Below, piece after piece: positions 6,724-15,913 of a DNA stretch of 64,000 nucleotides. Below the pieces are notes generated by a model. That model was not told where the DNA came from and did not search any database. It saw only the letters and a program-made list of their open reading frames with translations. How positions within the stretch are numbered: position 1 is the stretch's first letter; the number at the start of each line of letters is the position of its first letter. Made by a program: the position numbers and the translations under genes. The stretch is from NCBI RefSeq assembly GCF_047302405.1, contig NZ_CP154853.1:992001-1056000 (forward strand), written 5' to 3'. This DNA comes from Alkalihalobacillus sp047302405 (GTDB lineage Bacteria > Bacillota > Bacilli > Bacillales > Bacillaceae_D).

Positions 6724-8784
6724 ATGATTAAAAATGAAAAAAGCATGGAAGCGTACAAAGCGTGGTTGAGGTACGAAACGATTTCGGATAAAGATTGGTT
6801 AAATGAAAACGAAAAGTGGCTAAAGGTGATTGTTTCTTTAGTGGATACAGAGCTAGGTAGCTCAGCAAAAATGGAGCTTTATGATGCGATTACAAAAATG
6901 AGCGGTGAAAAGCCTTCAACGGTTGACTCTACTTCTCCTCATCAGATTGTTTTAGCGACTGCGGAGAATCAAAGTTTGGTAAGTCATCAACTTTTTGAGC
7001 GTTTAAATGAAGAGGGATATATAATCCGTACAATCGCTGATGGTGAGAAACCTACTATTCTGTTATCTAGTAAAACAGATAAAGGAGTTTTGTATGCAAG
7101 TTTTCATTTTTTAAGACTGATTCAAACCAAACAGCATTTAGGAAGTCTGAATATTGTTGAAAATCCGAAAAATCAGCTAAGGATGATTAATCATTGGGAT
7201 AATATGGATGGTAGTATTGAACGTGGTTACGCTGGAAAATCGATTTTCTTTGAGAACAATGCTCTTACGACAAACTTAGAGAGAATAAAAGATTATGCAA
7301 GAATGTTATCTTCTGTCGGCATAAATGCAATCTCGATTAATAATGTCAATGTTCATACGGTTGAAACGAAATTGATTACAGATGAATTTCTTCCAGATGT
7401 AGCTAGTGTTGCTAATATTTTTAGAAGTTATGGCATTCAAACTTTTTTAAGTATAAACTATGCGAGTCCGATTCAACTAGATCAATTAACAACAGCTGAT
7501 CCTCTTGATCCAAATGTTCGCGATTGGTGGAAAGAAAAAGCCAAAGATGTGTATCGCTTTATCCCAGACTTTGGAGGTTTTGTTGTCAAAGCGGATTCCG
7601 AACATCGACCAGGTCCTTTTACATATGACAGAAACCATGCGGACGGTTCAAATATGCTTGCCGAAGCTTTAGAACCTTTTGGTGGGATTGTGATTTGGAG
7701 ATGTTTTGTTTACAATTGTATGCAAGATTGGCGCGATCGTAAAACGGATCGAGCTCGGGCGGCCTACGATCATTTTAAACCATTAGATGGACAGTTTCAT
7801 GATAACGTTATTTTGCAAATTAAAAATGGACCAATGGATTTTCAAGTACGTGAAGCAAACTCTCCATTATTTGGAGCGATGACGGAAACGAATCAAATGT
7901 TAGAGTTTCAAGTGACACAAGAATACACAGGACAACAGATCGATTTATGTTACCTCATTCCGCAGTGGAAGGAAATTCTTGAGTTTGATACATTTGCAGC
8001 TGGAGCAGGGACGCCTATCAAAAGGATTGTAGACGGATCGACTTTTGAAAATAAATTAAGTGGTATTGCGGCTGTCTCTAATATTGGAAATGATGACAAT
8101 TGGACGGGCCATCAACTAGCTCAAGCAAACTTGTATGGGTATGGAAGATTAATATGGAATCCAGATCTTTCGACGGAAGTGATTACGGATGAGTGGGTTA
8201 GAGCGACATTTGGTCATGATCCTGAAGTGGTCGAGTACGTAACAGCCATGCTCTTAGATTCTTGGCCTATTTATGAAAACTATACATCACCACTTGGTGT
8301 TGGTTGGATGGTGAACCCGAATCATCATTATGGACCTAATGTAGACGGATACGAATACTCTGTGTGGGGAACGTATCACTTTGCTGATAACCAAGGAATC
8401 GGTGTCGATCGAACAGTAAGCAGTGGAACAGGATATACGGCACAATATTTTAAAGAGAATAAAGAAATATATGAATCTCTTGAAACGTGTCCAGATGATT
8501 TATTATTATTTTTCCATCACGTTCCGTATACACATAAGTTAAAGTCAGGTGTGACAGTTATTCAGCATATTTATAACACTCACTTTGAAGGGGTGGAGCA
8601 AGCGGTCGGTTTAAAGGAACGTTGGAGTTTGTTAAAAGATAAAGTGGATGAAGAGCGTTATCAAAATGTCATGAAACGCTTGAAACGACAAATTGAAAAT
8701 GCCAAACAATGGCGCGATATGATCAATACTTATTTTTTTCGTAAGTCAGGAATAAAGGACGAAAAGAATAGGACCATCTATTAG
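6724..8784 (+). CDS. aguA: Alpha-glucuronidase (GH67)
   Basis: 686-residue glycoside hydrolase family 67 enzyme that releases 4-O-methyl-D-glucuronic acid or glucuronic acid from the non-reducing end of aldouronic acids derived from glucuronoxylan. There is no signal peptide, so it acts in the cytoplasm on imported oligosaccharides. Catalytic candidates are Glu293 (KADSE), Asp372 (GPMDF) and Glu400 (TQEYTG). Their spacing (79 and 28 residues) equals that recalled for Geobacillus AguA Glu285/Asp364/Glu392. The ATG at 6724 has GGAGG 8 bases upstream. It opens the aldouronate block, upstream of its importer. The family call is secure; the catalytic numbering is from memory. Confidence 0.95.
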   Translation: MIKNEKSMEAYKAWLRYETISDKDWLNENEKWLKVIVSLVDTELGSSAKMELYDAITKMSGEKPSTVDSTSPHQIVLATAENQSLVSHQLFERLNEEGYIIRTIADGEKPTILLSSKTDKGVLYASFHFLRLIQTKQHLGSLNIVENPKNQLRMINHWDNMDGSIERGYAGKSIFFENNALTTNLERIKDYARMLSSVGINAISINNVNVHTVETKLITDEFLPDVASVANIFRSYGIQTFLSINYASPIQLDQLTTADPLDPNVRDWWKEKAKDVYRFIPDFGGFVVKADSEHRPGPFTYDRNHADGSNMLAEALEPFGGIVIWRCFVYNCMQDWRDRKTDRARAAYDHFKPLDGQFHDNVILQIKNGPMDFQVREANSPLFGAMTETNQMLEFQVTQEYTGQQIDLCYLIPQWKEILEFDTFAAGAGTPIKRIVDGSTFENKLSGIAAVSNIGNDDNWTGHQLAQANLYGYGRLIWNPDLSTEVITDEWVRATFGHDPEVVEYVTAMLLDSWPIYENYTSPLGVGWMVNPNHHYGPNVDGYEYSVWGTYHFADNQGIGVDRTVSSGTGYTAQYFKENKEIYESLETCPDDLLLFFHHVPYTHKLKSGVTVIQHIYNTHFEGVEQAVGLKERWSLLKDKVDEERYQNVMKRLKRQIENAKQWRDMINTYFFRKSGIKDEKNRTIY

Positions 8785-8916
8785 AGTGGAGCATAAGGAA
8801 AGTAGGAAGGAGGTTAGCTTAATAGTAAGTATCTATGAGCATACTGGTAAAAAGCAAAAATTAAAATGATATAATGAAAGGGGTTACATATTCTAAATGA
8901 ATGGTGGAGGTGAATT

Positions 8917-9570
8917 ATGCTAAATCAAGGCGGCTTTATGGGTGGATTTTATCGAATAAGTGAGTGGATTATGCGATTGGCTTATATTAATCTATTATGG
9001 ATATTTTTTACCTTAATAGGGTTTGTTGTGTTTGGGTGGATGCCTGCGACAGTTGCCATGTTTACGGTCATCCGTAGATGGTTTATGGGTGAAACAGATG
9101 TAAGTATATTTAAACTTTTTTTTACTACTTATAAAAAAGAGTTTATAAAGGCAAATTTGCTCGGAGTGCTTGTTGGGGTTGTTGGCTATATTTTGTATAT
9201 TGATTTCCAATTCATCAACCATGTGAGTGGTGTCTTACAACTTATCTTAACTTTTGTATTTGTTATGGTTGGCTTCTTTTATTTTGTTGCAGTTGCTTAT
9301 CTTATTCCAGTATTTGTTCACTATGATCTTAAATTTTTTCAATATATTAAAAATGCCTTTCTAATTGGACTATTGAGCCCTTTAATGACGATTATTTTGG
9401 TTATTACATTGTCCTTAACGTACTATGTTTTTTGGTTAGTTCCTGGATTAATTCCCGTATTTGGTGTGAGTGTATTTGGTTGTATCATGATGGGAACCGC
9501 ATACTTTGCATTTAAACGTTTGGAGACAAGAAAACAAAAAGCACAAGAGTTAAAAGAGTCGACTCACTAA
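8917..9570 (+). CDS. DUF624 (YesL-type) membrane protein
   Basis: 217-residue polytopic protein with about five or six hydrophobic segments and the family's early RISEWIMRLAYINLLW motif. It is preceded by GGAGGTGA. DUF624/YesL proteins usually lie beside Lpl-type oligosaccharide ABC transporters and two-component or AraC regulators in Bacillaceae polysaccharide loci, as here. Molecular role is unknown; a membrane accessory to transport or sensing is a reasonable guess from context. The C-terminus is basic and hydrophilic (RKQKAQELKES), probably cytoplasmic. Confidence 0.85.
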   Translation: MLNQGGFMGGFYRISEWIMRLAYINLLWIFFTLIGFVVFGWMPATVAMFTVIRRWFMGETDVSIFKLFFTTYKKEFIKANLLGVLVGVVGYILYIDFQFINHVSGVLQLILTFVFVMVGFFYFVAVAYLIPVFVHYDLKFFQYIKNAFLIGLLSPLMTIILVITLSLTYYVFWLVPGLIPVFGVSVFGCIMMGTAYFAFKRLETRKQKAQELKESTH

Positions 9571-9677
9571 AAGGATCTTCTATATCGAAGTTGATAACGC
9601 AAAACTATTTTTAGTGAATGAGCTGATTGTTTACCAGAACTGAAAAGACGATTTCAGTTAAATGGGGAGGGGCAAGT

Positions 9678-10613
9678 GTGGAATTTACTTTTTTAGATAG
9701 GAAGGTAGTTGATAAACATTATTGTACAACCGAATACAGTTTAGAAGAATACACTTATCCAGATATGAAAACGGGATTTGAGTTGTATGGAATGCATCTT
9801 CGTACGGTCAAAAATACGTGGGAATACCCTGAACATGAGCATCCGAAATATGAAATTAATATGGTGTTAGAAGGCCATCAAATTTTTTATGTTAAGGGGC
9901 AACCGTATGAGCAGCATGCAGGGGATATCATCATTACTCGCCCTGGTGATGTTCATTCAAGTAAATGTGGAGGAAAAGATGGATTTACTTATTTTTGTCT
10001 CCATTTTGATATCGATGATAAACTCTTTCTTCCATTTTTGAAAAATTCACAAGATGTTTTTTTTCCATCAAGTTCAAAGCTGAGTGTTTTAATTACTCCG
10101 TATTTAAATCGATTGATCCAAGTTTGTAGGGCTCCTCAAGTGAATTTGAGTGAGAAAATGAAAGTGCATTCACTTATGTTTGAATTATTAAGTGCTTTAA
10201 TTGAAGGACTTATACAGCAGGACGATTATGAATCTGAAAGTGACAAAGTTGTAAAAATCGCTTATCGAATTGCTGAGCGGATTGAGCAGGTAGTTAAACG
10301 AACAGAAGATTCTAATTCTGATAATATCGACAAAGTAGGAATCGAAGAGATTGCGAATGAACTAAATATTAGTAGCTCCTATTGCCACAAGATTTTTAAA
10401 AAGGTTTATAATATGTCCCCCCGTCAATATTTATCATTTAAAAAGTTAAATGAAGCAAAGGCATTACTTTCAGAAGCAGATAATACAGTAGAACAAATTG
10501 CTTACACAATGGGTTATCATGATACGGCCCATTTTAGTAGACAGTTTAAAAGATGGTCAGGCCTAACACCGAGTCAATATCGATTGGTAAATGTGAAGCG
10601 AAAAAAACGATAA
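9678..10613 (+). CDS. AraC family transcriptional regulator
   Basis: 311-residue regulator with an N-terminal cupin-like ligand domain (residues ~30-110, including HEHPKYEINMVLEG and the GDIIITRPGDVH loop). The two C-terminal helix-turn-helix motifs (~205-305) include IANELNISSSYCHKIFKK and VEQIAYTMGYHDTAHFSRQFK. The GTG at 9678 is chosen because GGGGAGGGG lies just upstream; the frame from 9627 lacks one. It lies between aguA/DUF624 and the Lpl transporter genes and probably activates them in response to an aldouronate or xylo-oligosaccharide; the ligand is inferred from context only. It is followed by a terminator at 10687. Confidence 0.9.
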   Translation: MEFTFLDRKVVDKHYCTTEYSLEEYTYPDMKTGFELYGMHLRTVKNTWEYPEHEHPKYEINMVLEGHQIFYVKGQPYEQHAGDIIITRPGDVHSSKCGGKDGFTYFCLHFDIDDKLFLPFLKNSQDVFFPSSSKLSVLITPYLNRLIQVCRAPQVNLSEKMKVHSLMFELLSALIEGLIQQDDYESESDKVVKIAYRIAERIEQVVKRTEDSNSDNIDKVGIEEIANELNISSSYCHKIFKKVYNMSPRQYLSFKKLNEAKALLSEADNTVEQIAYTMGYHDTAHFSRQFKRWSGLTPSQYRLVNVKRKKR

Positions 10614-10686
10614 AGTAATAAAGTACAGATTTGGGTAATGAACTATACAGAAATGTACATGGATTCTGAATATTTCCATTGTTAAA

Positions 10687-10737
10687 ATAAAAGTAACTTG
10701 CATGGTAGCATACCGTGTATGTTACTTTTTATTTTTA
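10687..10737 (+). terminator. Rho-independent terminator after the AraC gene
   Basis: AAAAGTAAC...GGTA / TACC...GTTACTTTTT stem followed by TATTTTT. It separates the regulator from the lplA operon. Confidence 0.85.
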
Positions 10738-10960
10738 CCAAAAAATTCAATCATATTATTTTTCTATTTTATGAGAAAGAGATTTTGTGAATATCTTAAA
10801 AAACTCACTCTCTTATTCATTGCACTGCTATACTAGTCCGATTAGTATGCGGAATTAGGAATAGGTTTTAGTTGTTTAATCTGCTTTTGACGAAGGGTTC
10901 ATCATATTGATTGGAAGGGATTATGAAAGGAGGTGAATGGAGGTAGGTTTTTTAAAATAA

Positions 10961-10976
10961 ATGATAACGCTTTCAT
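10961..10976 (+). promoter_or_regulatory. cre-like catabolite control site before lplA
   Basis: ATGATAACGCTTTCAT fits the CcpA cre consensus WTGNAANCGNWNNCW with one mismatch, 65 bases before the lplA start. This suggests glucose repression of the importer. The rest of the 10738-11040 interval shows no gene. Confidence 0.6.
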
Positions 10977-11040
10977 AATTAGTTGTTCTTTCTGTACTTA
11001 AGGAAAAGGGGTTTAATGAATCATAAAAGGAGGATAAAAA

Positions 11041-12702
11041 ATGTTAAAGAAATCAAGTTATCTGTTTTTCTTAGTTGTACTTACAAGTCTTGTTTTAGTG
11101 GCTTGTTCAAACGATGAAAGTAGTTCAGATTCAAGCTCAGATCCAGGTTCAGAGGGCAGTGATGAAGTTGTAACGATTACAACCGCACGTATCCTCGATG
11201 ACGGTACGGTGTTTAAGGACGGAGAAAATGTTCATGATAATGTTGTAACGAGATGGGCAGAAGAGGAACTAGGAATTAAGTTTGTGACAGAGTGGACACA
11301 GCCTAATGATGAACAGTTTAATACTCAGCTACGTTTAATGATGTCCTCACGTGAAAAATTACCAGATGTATTTTTAGTTTCAAATAATAATATTAAGGCA
11401 GATTTGCTTCAGTCAGGGCAAGTAATGACGCTTGATGAAGCGATTGAAGAACATGCAACGCCAAGACTGAAAGAATTATTTGAAAGATTTCCAGAAGCCT
11501 TTTATCCATCAACAAGAGATGGCGAACGTTATGGTATTCCTAGATACTCTGGTGGGAATGGTTCAGACACACTGCTTTGGATTCGCCAAGATTGGCTTGA
11601 TAAATTTGATTTAGAGGCTCCAAAAACAATAGAAGAATTAGAACAAGTTATGGATGTTTTTGTTAATGAAGACCCTAATGATTCAGGGCGAAACGATACA
11701 ATGGGTATTACTCTTGCTGCTGGTGATAATGGTTTCCGTGGTGGAAACATCGCTGACGCCAGTTGGGTGTTTGGTGCATATGGTGATTATGTTCCTGGTG
11801 CTTGGAGTCAAGCAGAAGATGGTTCCCTTGTATACGGTTCTATTCAACCAAGTGTGAAAGATGGCTTAGCTAAAATTAGAGACTGGTACGAAAAAGGTTA
11901 CTTAGCAACTGATTTTGCTATTTTAAGTGCGGGTGATGCTCAGGAAAGTTTTATTTCTGGAAGATCTGGAATAATGGCAGCTCCTCCATGGGCTCACGGT
12001 TACCCGATTGGTGAAATAGAACAAGTTATTCCAGATGCTGTCGTTAAGCCTTTTGCCCATGTGACGGGTCCAGATGGTGAAGCAGGTCGAAGAGGAGAAG
12101 GATTAATTGTAGGTTCTTTCTTGTTTAATAGTGAATTTGAACATATGGATAAATTTTTTGAATATTGGGATGCCATTATTGGTTATACATTAGGGGAGTC
12201 GGAGCATTTTGAATACGGTCTATTCGAAGGTTATGACTATGTATTACAAGATGGAGAGCCTGTTTATAATATTGATGAATTTGAAGAGGTTACGGGAGAA
12301 AAGCATGTCGATCCAGGTAGATATTTCTTACCTACTAATATCCCAACCATTCCGTATGAAATGTATAGTCTTCTAGAGGAGTTTCATGATACGGGAAGAG
12401 ACCCAGTCAATGGTTATGAAGCAGGTCTTGCAGGAAGACAACCAGATTATATTGAAGCTGCAGCGATTGTGAATAAACAAAATGATATTCGAATTGTGCA
12501 AGAGTTCACAGGACCACCAACAGATACAATGATTTCTAGATCAGAGCATTTAGAAAGATTAGAAGATGAATTATTTGCTGACATTATTTTAGGGAACAAA
12601 CCATTAGAAGCTTTTGATGACTTCGTTGAAGAATGGAAAAAAGCTGGTGGCGATCAAATTACTGAAGAAGTAAACGAGTGGTACGATTCGGTTCGTAATT
12701 AA
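11041..12702 (+). CDS. lplA: Lpl-type extracellular solute-binding lipoprotein (aldouronate importer)
   Basis: 553-residue lipoprotein: hydrophobic signal ending in lipobox LVAC (Cys22), then a Ser/Asp/Glu-rich linker and a large periplasmic-binding-type fold. Length, lipobox and downstream lplB/lplC genes match the LplA/YtcQ family of high-affinity oligosaccharide binding proteins. Beside aguA it most likely binds aldotetraouronic acid or similar xylan fragments; the ligand is inferred. No ATPase gene is present, as is usual for this family, which shares a general MsmX-type ATPase. AAGGAGG precedes the ATG. The many Asp/Glu residues are usual for extracytoplasmic proteins of alkaliphiles. 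Confidence 0.92.
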   Translation: MLKKSSYLFFLVVLTSLVLVACSNDESSSDSSSDPGSEGSDEVVTITTARILDDGTVFKDGENVHDNVVTRWAEEELGIKFVTEWTQPNDEQFNTQLRLMMSSREKLPDVFLVSNNNIKADLLQSGQVMTLDEAIEEHATPRLKELFERFPEAFYPSTRDGERYGIPRYSGGNGSDTLLWIRQDWLDKFDLEAPKTIEELEQVMDVFVNEDPNDSGRNDTMGITLAAGDNGFRGGNIADASWVFGAYGDYVPGAWSQAEDGSLVYGSIQPSVKDGLAKIRDWYEKGYLATDFAILSAGDAQESFISGRSGIMAAPPWAHGYPIGEIEQVIPDAVVKPFAHVTGPDGEAGRRGEGLIVGSFLFNSEFEHMDKFFEYWDAIIGYTLGESEHFEYGLFEGYDYVLQDGEPVYNIDEFEEVTGEKHVDPGRYFLPTNIPTIPYEMYSLLEEFHDTGRDPVNGYEAGLAGRQPDYIEAAAIVNKQNDIRIVQEFTGPPTDTMISRSEHLERLEDELFADIILGNKPLEAFDDFVEEWKKAGGDQITEEVNEWYDSVRN

Positions 12703-12720
12703 TACAATTTAAAAGCTTTC

Positions 12721-12766
12721 GGTGCGAACGGTTATAGAACCGATGAAATCGTTCGCATCTTGTTTT
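12721..12766 (+). terminator. Intercistronic hairpin between lplA and lplB
   Basis: GGTGCGAACG pairs with CGTTCGCATC around an inner GGTTATAGAACC, followed by TTGTTTTT. It probably acts as a leaky terminator or 3' stabiliser raising the binding protein over the permeases. Confidence 0.7.
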
Positions 12767-12807
12767 TGAAGATCAGTCACTTTCTTTACGTATAAGGAGG
12801 GGAAGTC

Positions 12808-13767
12808 ATGGAGAGTCAGCCGGTAGTAGGGAAAAAAACGAACAATACTCCAAAAATGAAAAAGAAGAAACAAATATGGAATTTTAAACGAACTTGGCAA
12901 CTACATGTTTTATTGATACCCGCACTTGTTCTCGGCCTTATTTTTCAATACGCCCCGATGTTTGGTGTCGTTATGGCCTTTCAAGATTTTAAGCCTTGGT
13001 TAGGGTTTTTTGACTCTCAGTGGGTTGGGCTTGAACATTTTAGAATGATGTTTGAATATGACTATGCAAGGCAAGTCATTTGGAATACGCTCATTATTTC
13101 TTTATTAAAAATGATTTTTGGATTAATCGTACCGATTACAGTTGCTCTGTTATTAAATGAAATGTACAAAATGGCGATTAAGAGAACGATTCAAACGATT
13201 ATCTATTTACCTTATTTTCTATCTTGGGTTATTTTAGGTGGTATCTTGCTTGATTTACTTTCACCAGATGGAGGGCTCGTGAACCAAGGACTATTATGGT
13301 TTGGTGTCGATCCCATCTTTTTCTTAGGAAGTAATGACTGGTTCAGAACGACGGTTATTATTAGTGATCTTTGGAAAGAAACGGGATTTAACACGATCGT
13401 GTTCCTTGCCGCGATTACGGCTGTGAATCCTAGTTTATACGAAGCGGCAGTTGTTGACGGTGCGAATCGTTGGAAGCAAACTTTGTTTATTACATTACCA
13501 GCTATGTTACCAATCATTATCGTCGTTGGAACATTATCATTAGGAAATGTATTAAATGCTGGTTTTGACCAAATCTTTAACCTTTATAATCCGCTCGTTT
13601 ATCAAACAGGAGATATTATTGATACATATGTATATCGTGTTTCATTAGTGAGTGGCGACTTTAGTTATGGTACAGCTGTAGGCTTATTCAAATCGGTTAT
13701 TAGCTTAGTGTTAATCATTGTAGGATATCGTTTAGCTTACAAGTATGCAAACTGGAGAATTTTCTAG
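12808..13767 (+). CDS. lplB: ABC transporter permease LplB
   Basis: 319-residue inner-membrane permease of the binding-protein-dependent type, with six predicted membrane helices and the EAA loop (YEAAVVDGANRWKQTLFITLP) that docks the ATPase. The N-terminal ~30 residues are basic and cytoplasmic (KKKKQIWNFKRTW). The start ATG follows AGGAGGGGA. It pairs with LplC to form the channel for LplA-bound oligosaccharide; the two genes are 12 bases apart. Confidence 0.93.
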   Translation: MESQPVVGKKTNNTPKMKKKKQIWNFKRTWQLHVLLIPALVLGLIFQYAPMFGVVMAFQDFKPWLGFFDSQWVGLEHFRMMFEYDYARQVIWNTLIISLLKMIFGLIVPITVALLLNEMYKMAIKRTIQTIIYLPYFLSWVILGGILLDLLSPDGGLVNQGLLWFGVDPIFFLGSNDWFRTTVIISDLWKETGFNTIVFLAAITAVNPSLYEAAVVDGANRWKQTLFITLPAMLPIIIVVGTLSLGNVLNAGFDQIFNLYNPLVYQTGDIIDTYVYRVSLVSGDFSYGTAVGLFKSVISLVLIIVGYRLAYKYANWRIF

Positions 13768-13779
13768 GAGGGGTTTCCT

Positions 13780-14661
13780 ATGCGGATGTATAAAACAAAA
13801 AGCTATACCATTTTTACAATTTTTAATTATAGCTTTATGATCTTGATGTCTGTTCTTTGTCTACTTCCGCTCGTTCATATTTTTGCTGTATCGTTAAGTG
13901 GAAGTGGAGCTGCAGCAGCAAATATTGTTTCATTTTGGCCGATTGATTTTACGATCGATGCCTATGAACGAACAATAGCAAACGAAAATTTTATTCGTTC
14001 TTTCTTTATTTCGGTTCTTCGAGTAGTACTAGGTACAGTCATTTCTATGGGGGCACTACTATGTGCGGCTTATTCGCTCTCAAAGTATGATGAAGAATTC
14101 AAAGGGCGTAAAATATATGTCTGGTTCTTTATTTTTACAATGCTATTTAATGGTGGGTTGGTTCCTACATATATGGTTGTAACAGGATTAGGTTTAACGA
14201 ATACAATTTGGGCTTTAGTATTGCCAACCGCTATAAATGCTTTTAACTTAATCTTACTTTTAAACTTCTTCCGTACATCTGTACCTAAGTCGCTAGAGGA
14301 ATCGGCCTTAATTGACGGAGCAAACCATTTTCAGATTTTCTTGAAAATTTATTTGCCGATTGCTGTTCCAGCGATTGCAACCGTTTCATTATTCACAATG
14401 GTCTTTCATTGGAACTCATGGTTTGATGGGATGATTTATAACAATGATGCAAGGAATTATCCATTGCAAACTTTTTTACAGACGATTATTGTGCAACAAG
14501 ATTTTAGCCAAATAACAGATGCAGAAACATTGCGTAATTTATCACAACGTACGGTACAATCCGCTCAAATTTTTATTGCCGCATTACCAATGTTGGCTGT
14601 CTATCCGTTTATTCAAAAGTATTTTGTAAAGGGAATTGTCTTAGGAGCAGAGAAAGAATAA
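13780..14661 (+). CDS. lplC: ABC transporter permease LplC
   Basis: 293-residue second permease of the Lpl importer, of the MalG/LplC type, with six hydrophobic segments and the EAA loop EESALIDGANHFQIFLKIYLP. The C-terminus ends KYFVKGIVLGAEKE, typical for the family. AGGAGGGG precedes the ATG, and the gene follows lplB after 12 bases. The dehydrogenase gene starts ~115 bases downstream. Confidence 0.93.
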   Translation: MRMYKTKSYTIFTIFNYSFMILMSVLCLLPLVHIFAVSLSGSGAAAANIVSFWPIDFTIDAYERTIANENFIRSFFISVLRVVLGTVISMGALLCAAYSLSKYDEEFKGRKIYVWFFIFTMLFNGGLVPTYMVVTGLGLTNTIWALVLPTAINAFNLILLLNFFRTSVPKSLEESALIDGANHFQIFLKIYLPIAVPAIATVSLFTMVFHWNSWFDGMIYNNDARNYPLQTFLQTIIVQQDFSQITDAETLRNLSQRTVQSAQIFIAALPMLAVYPFIQKYFVKGIVLGAEKE

Positions 14662-14777
14662 CTAGTAAGTTTTCTGTTTTTTTAAACGTCTATACCATAC
14701 TAGTATGATTAGGTGGCAAGTATTTCATTTTTATTATGGAAGTAGTATGTCTGAAAGCTTGGAGGAGGGACTATCTG

Positions 14778-15851
14778 ATGTCTCCACAATTAATGGATGC
14801 AGCGATTTTAAATGAACGATTATCAATTGAAGTGAAAAAAGTAGCTGTACCAAAGCCGGCAGCTGATGAGGCATTAGTAAAAGTGTATTGTATTGGCGTT
14901 TGTGGGTCAGATATCCATTATTATGAACATGGAAAAATAGGTCGCTATGAAGTGAAAGAGCCTCTTATTTTAGGACATGAATTAGCTGGAGAAGTCGTTC
15001 AAATAGGAGCAGAGGTGACAAATGTTACGGTTGGAGAGCGGGTAGCTGTTGAGCCAGGTGTTACGTGTGGGCGTTGTAAATATTGTAAATCCGGGCGTTA
15101 TAATTTATGTCCAGATGTCGTCTTTATGGCAACACCACCAGTAGATGGAGCATGGGCTGAGTATGTCACGATTCGTAGTGATTTTCTCTATCAACTTCCA
15201 GATGAAATGAGTTATGAGGAAGGGGCATTACTTGAACCGTTCTCCGTTGGTTTTCATTCCATGATTCGTGGCAATGTTCATCCGGCGGATCGTTTATTTG
15301 TATCAGGTTTAGGGCCGATCGGGCTTTTAGCCATTCAAAGTGCGAAACTTTTTGGTGTAGGAGAAATTTATGCAAGTGATGTTGTTTCATCGCGGAGAGA
15401 ATTGGCATTAAAGATCGGTGCTACAGCCGTTTTAGAGCCACTCTCAGATTCAATCAAAGAACAGATTTCGAAGTTGACGGAAAAACAAGGGGTAGATGTG
15501 GTAATTGAAACATCAGGAAATCAACGAGCGATTTCCGAAACGGTTACGATCGTTAACCGCGGTGGGCGTGTTGTCCTTGTTGGCTTACCAACTACTGATG
15601 ACATTTCGATCAATATTTCTACTTTAATTGATGCTGAGATTGATGTATATGGGGTGTTTCGTTATGCCAATACATATCCAGCTGCCATTCAAGCTTTAAG
15701 TCGAGCGGATGTTGATATACGAAACATCATTACGCACCGTTATGATTTGAAAGATATTAAAGAGGCGGTCGAAATGGCGAGAACCCAAAAGGAAACAAGT
15801 ATAAAAATTATGATTTATCCCAACTTGAAAGAGAAAATATCAGAAAAATAA
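14778..15851 (+). CDS. Zinc-dependent medium-chain dehydrogenase (polyol/sugar-acid type)
   Basis: 357-residue MDR-superfamily dehydrogenase. The catalytic zinc ligands fit GVCGSDIHYYEHG and GHELAGEV. The structural zinc loop GVTCGRCKYCKSGRYNLC has the four-cysteine pattern, and the nucleotide-binding GLGPIGLL lies mid-protein. Closest overall to sorbitol/xylitol/threonine-type enzymes. It probably oxidises a hydroxyl of a sugar or sugar acid with NAD+ in the aldouronate block; the exact substrate cannot be read. The start at 14778 has GGAGGAGGGA upstream. Cytoplasmic. Confidence 0.88.
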   Translation: MSPQLMDAAILNERLSIEVKKVAVPKPAADEALVKVYCIGVCGSDIHYYEHGKIGRYEVKEPLILGHELAGEVVQIGAEVTNVTVGERVAVEPGVTCGRCKYCKSGRYNLCPDVVFMATPPVDGAWAEYVTIRSDFLYQLPDEMSYEEGALLEPFSVGFHSMIRGNVHPADRLFVSGLGPIGLLAIQSAKLFGVGEIYASDVVSSRRELALKIGATAVLEPLSDSIKEQISKLTEKQGVDVVIETSGNQRAISETVTIVNRGGRVVLVGLPTTDDISINISTLIDAEIDVYGVFRYANTYPAAIQALSRADVDIRNIITHRYDLKDIKEAVEMARTQKETSIKIMIYPNLKEKISEK

Positions 15852-15913
15852 TGGTTCTTTAGGTTAAATGAACTTACCAACGACAATTCACTATGGAAGA
15901 GGAGAGGGTTTTG

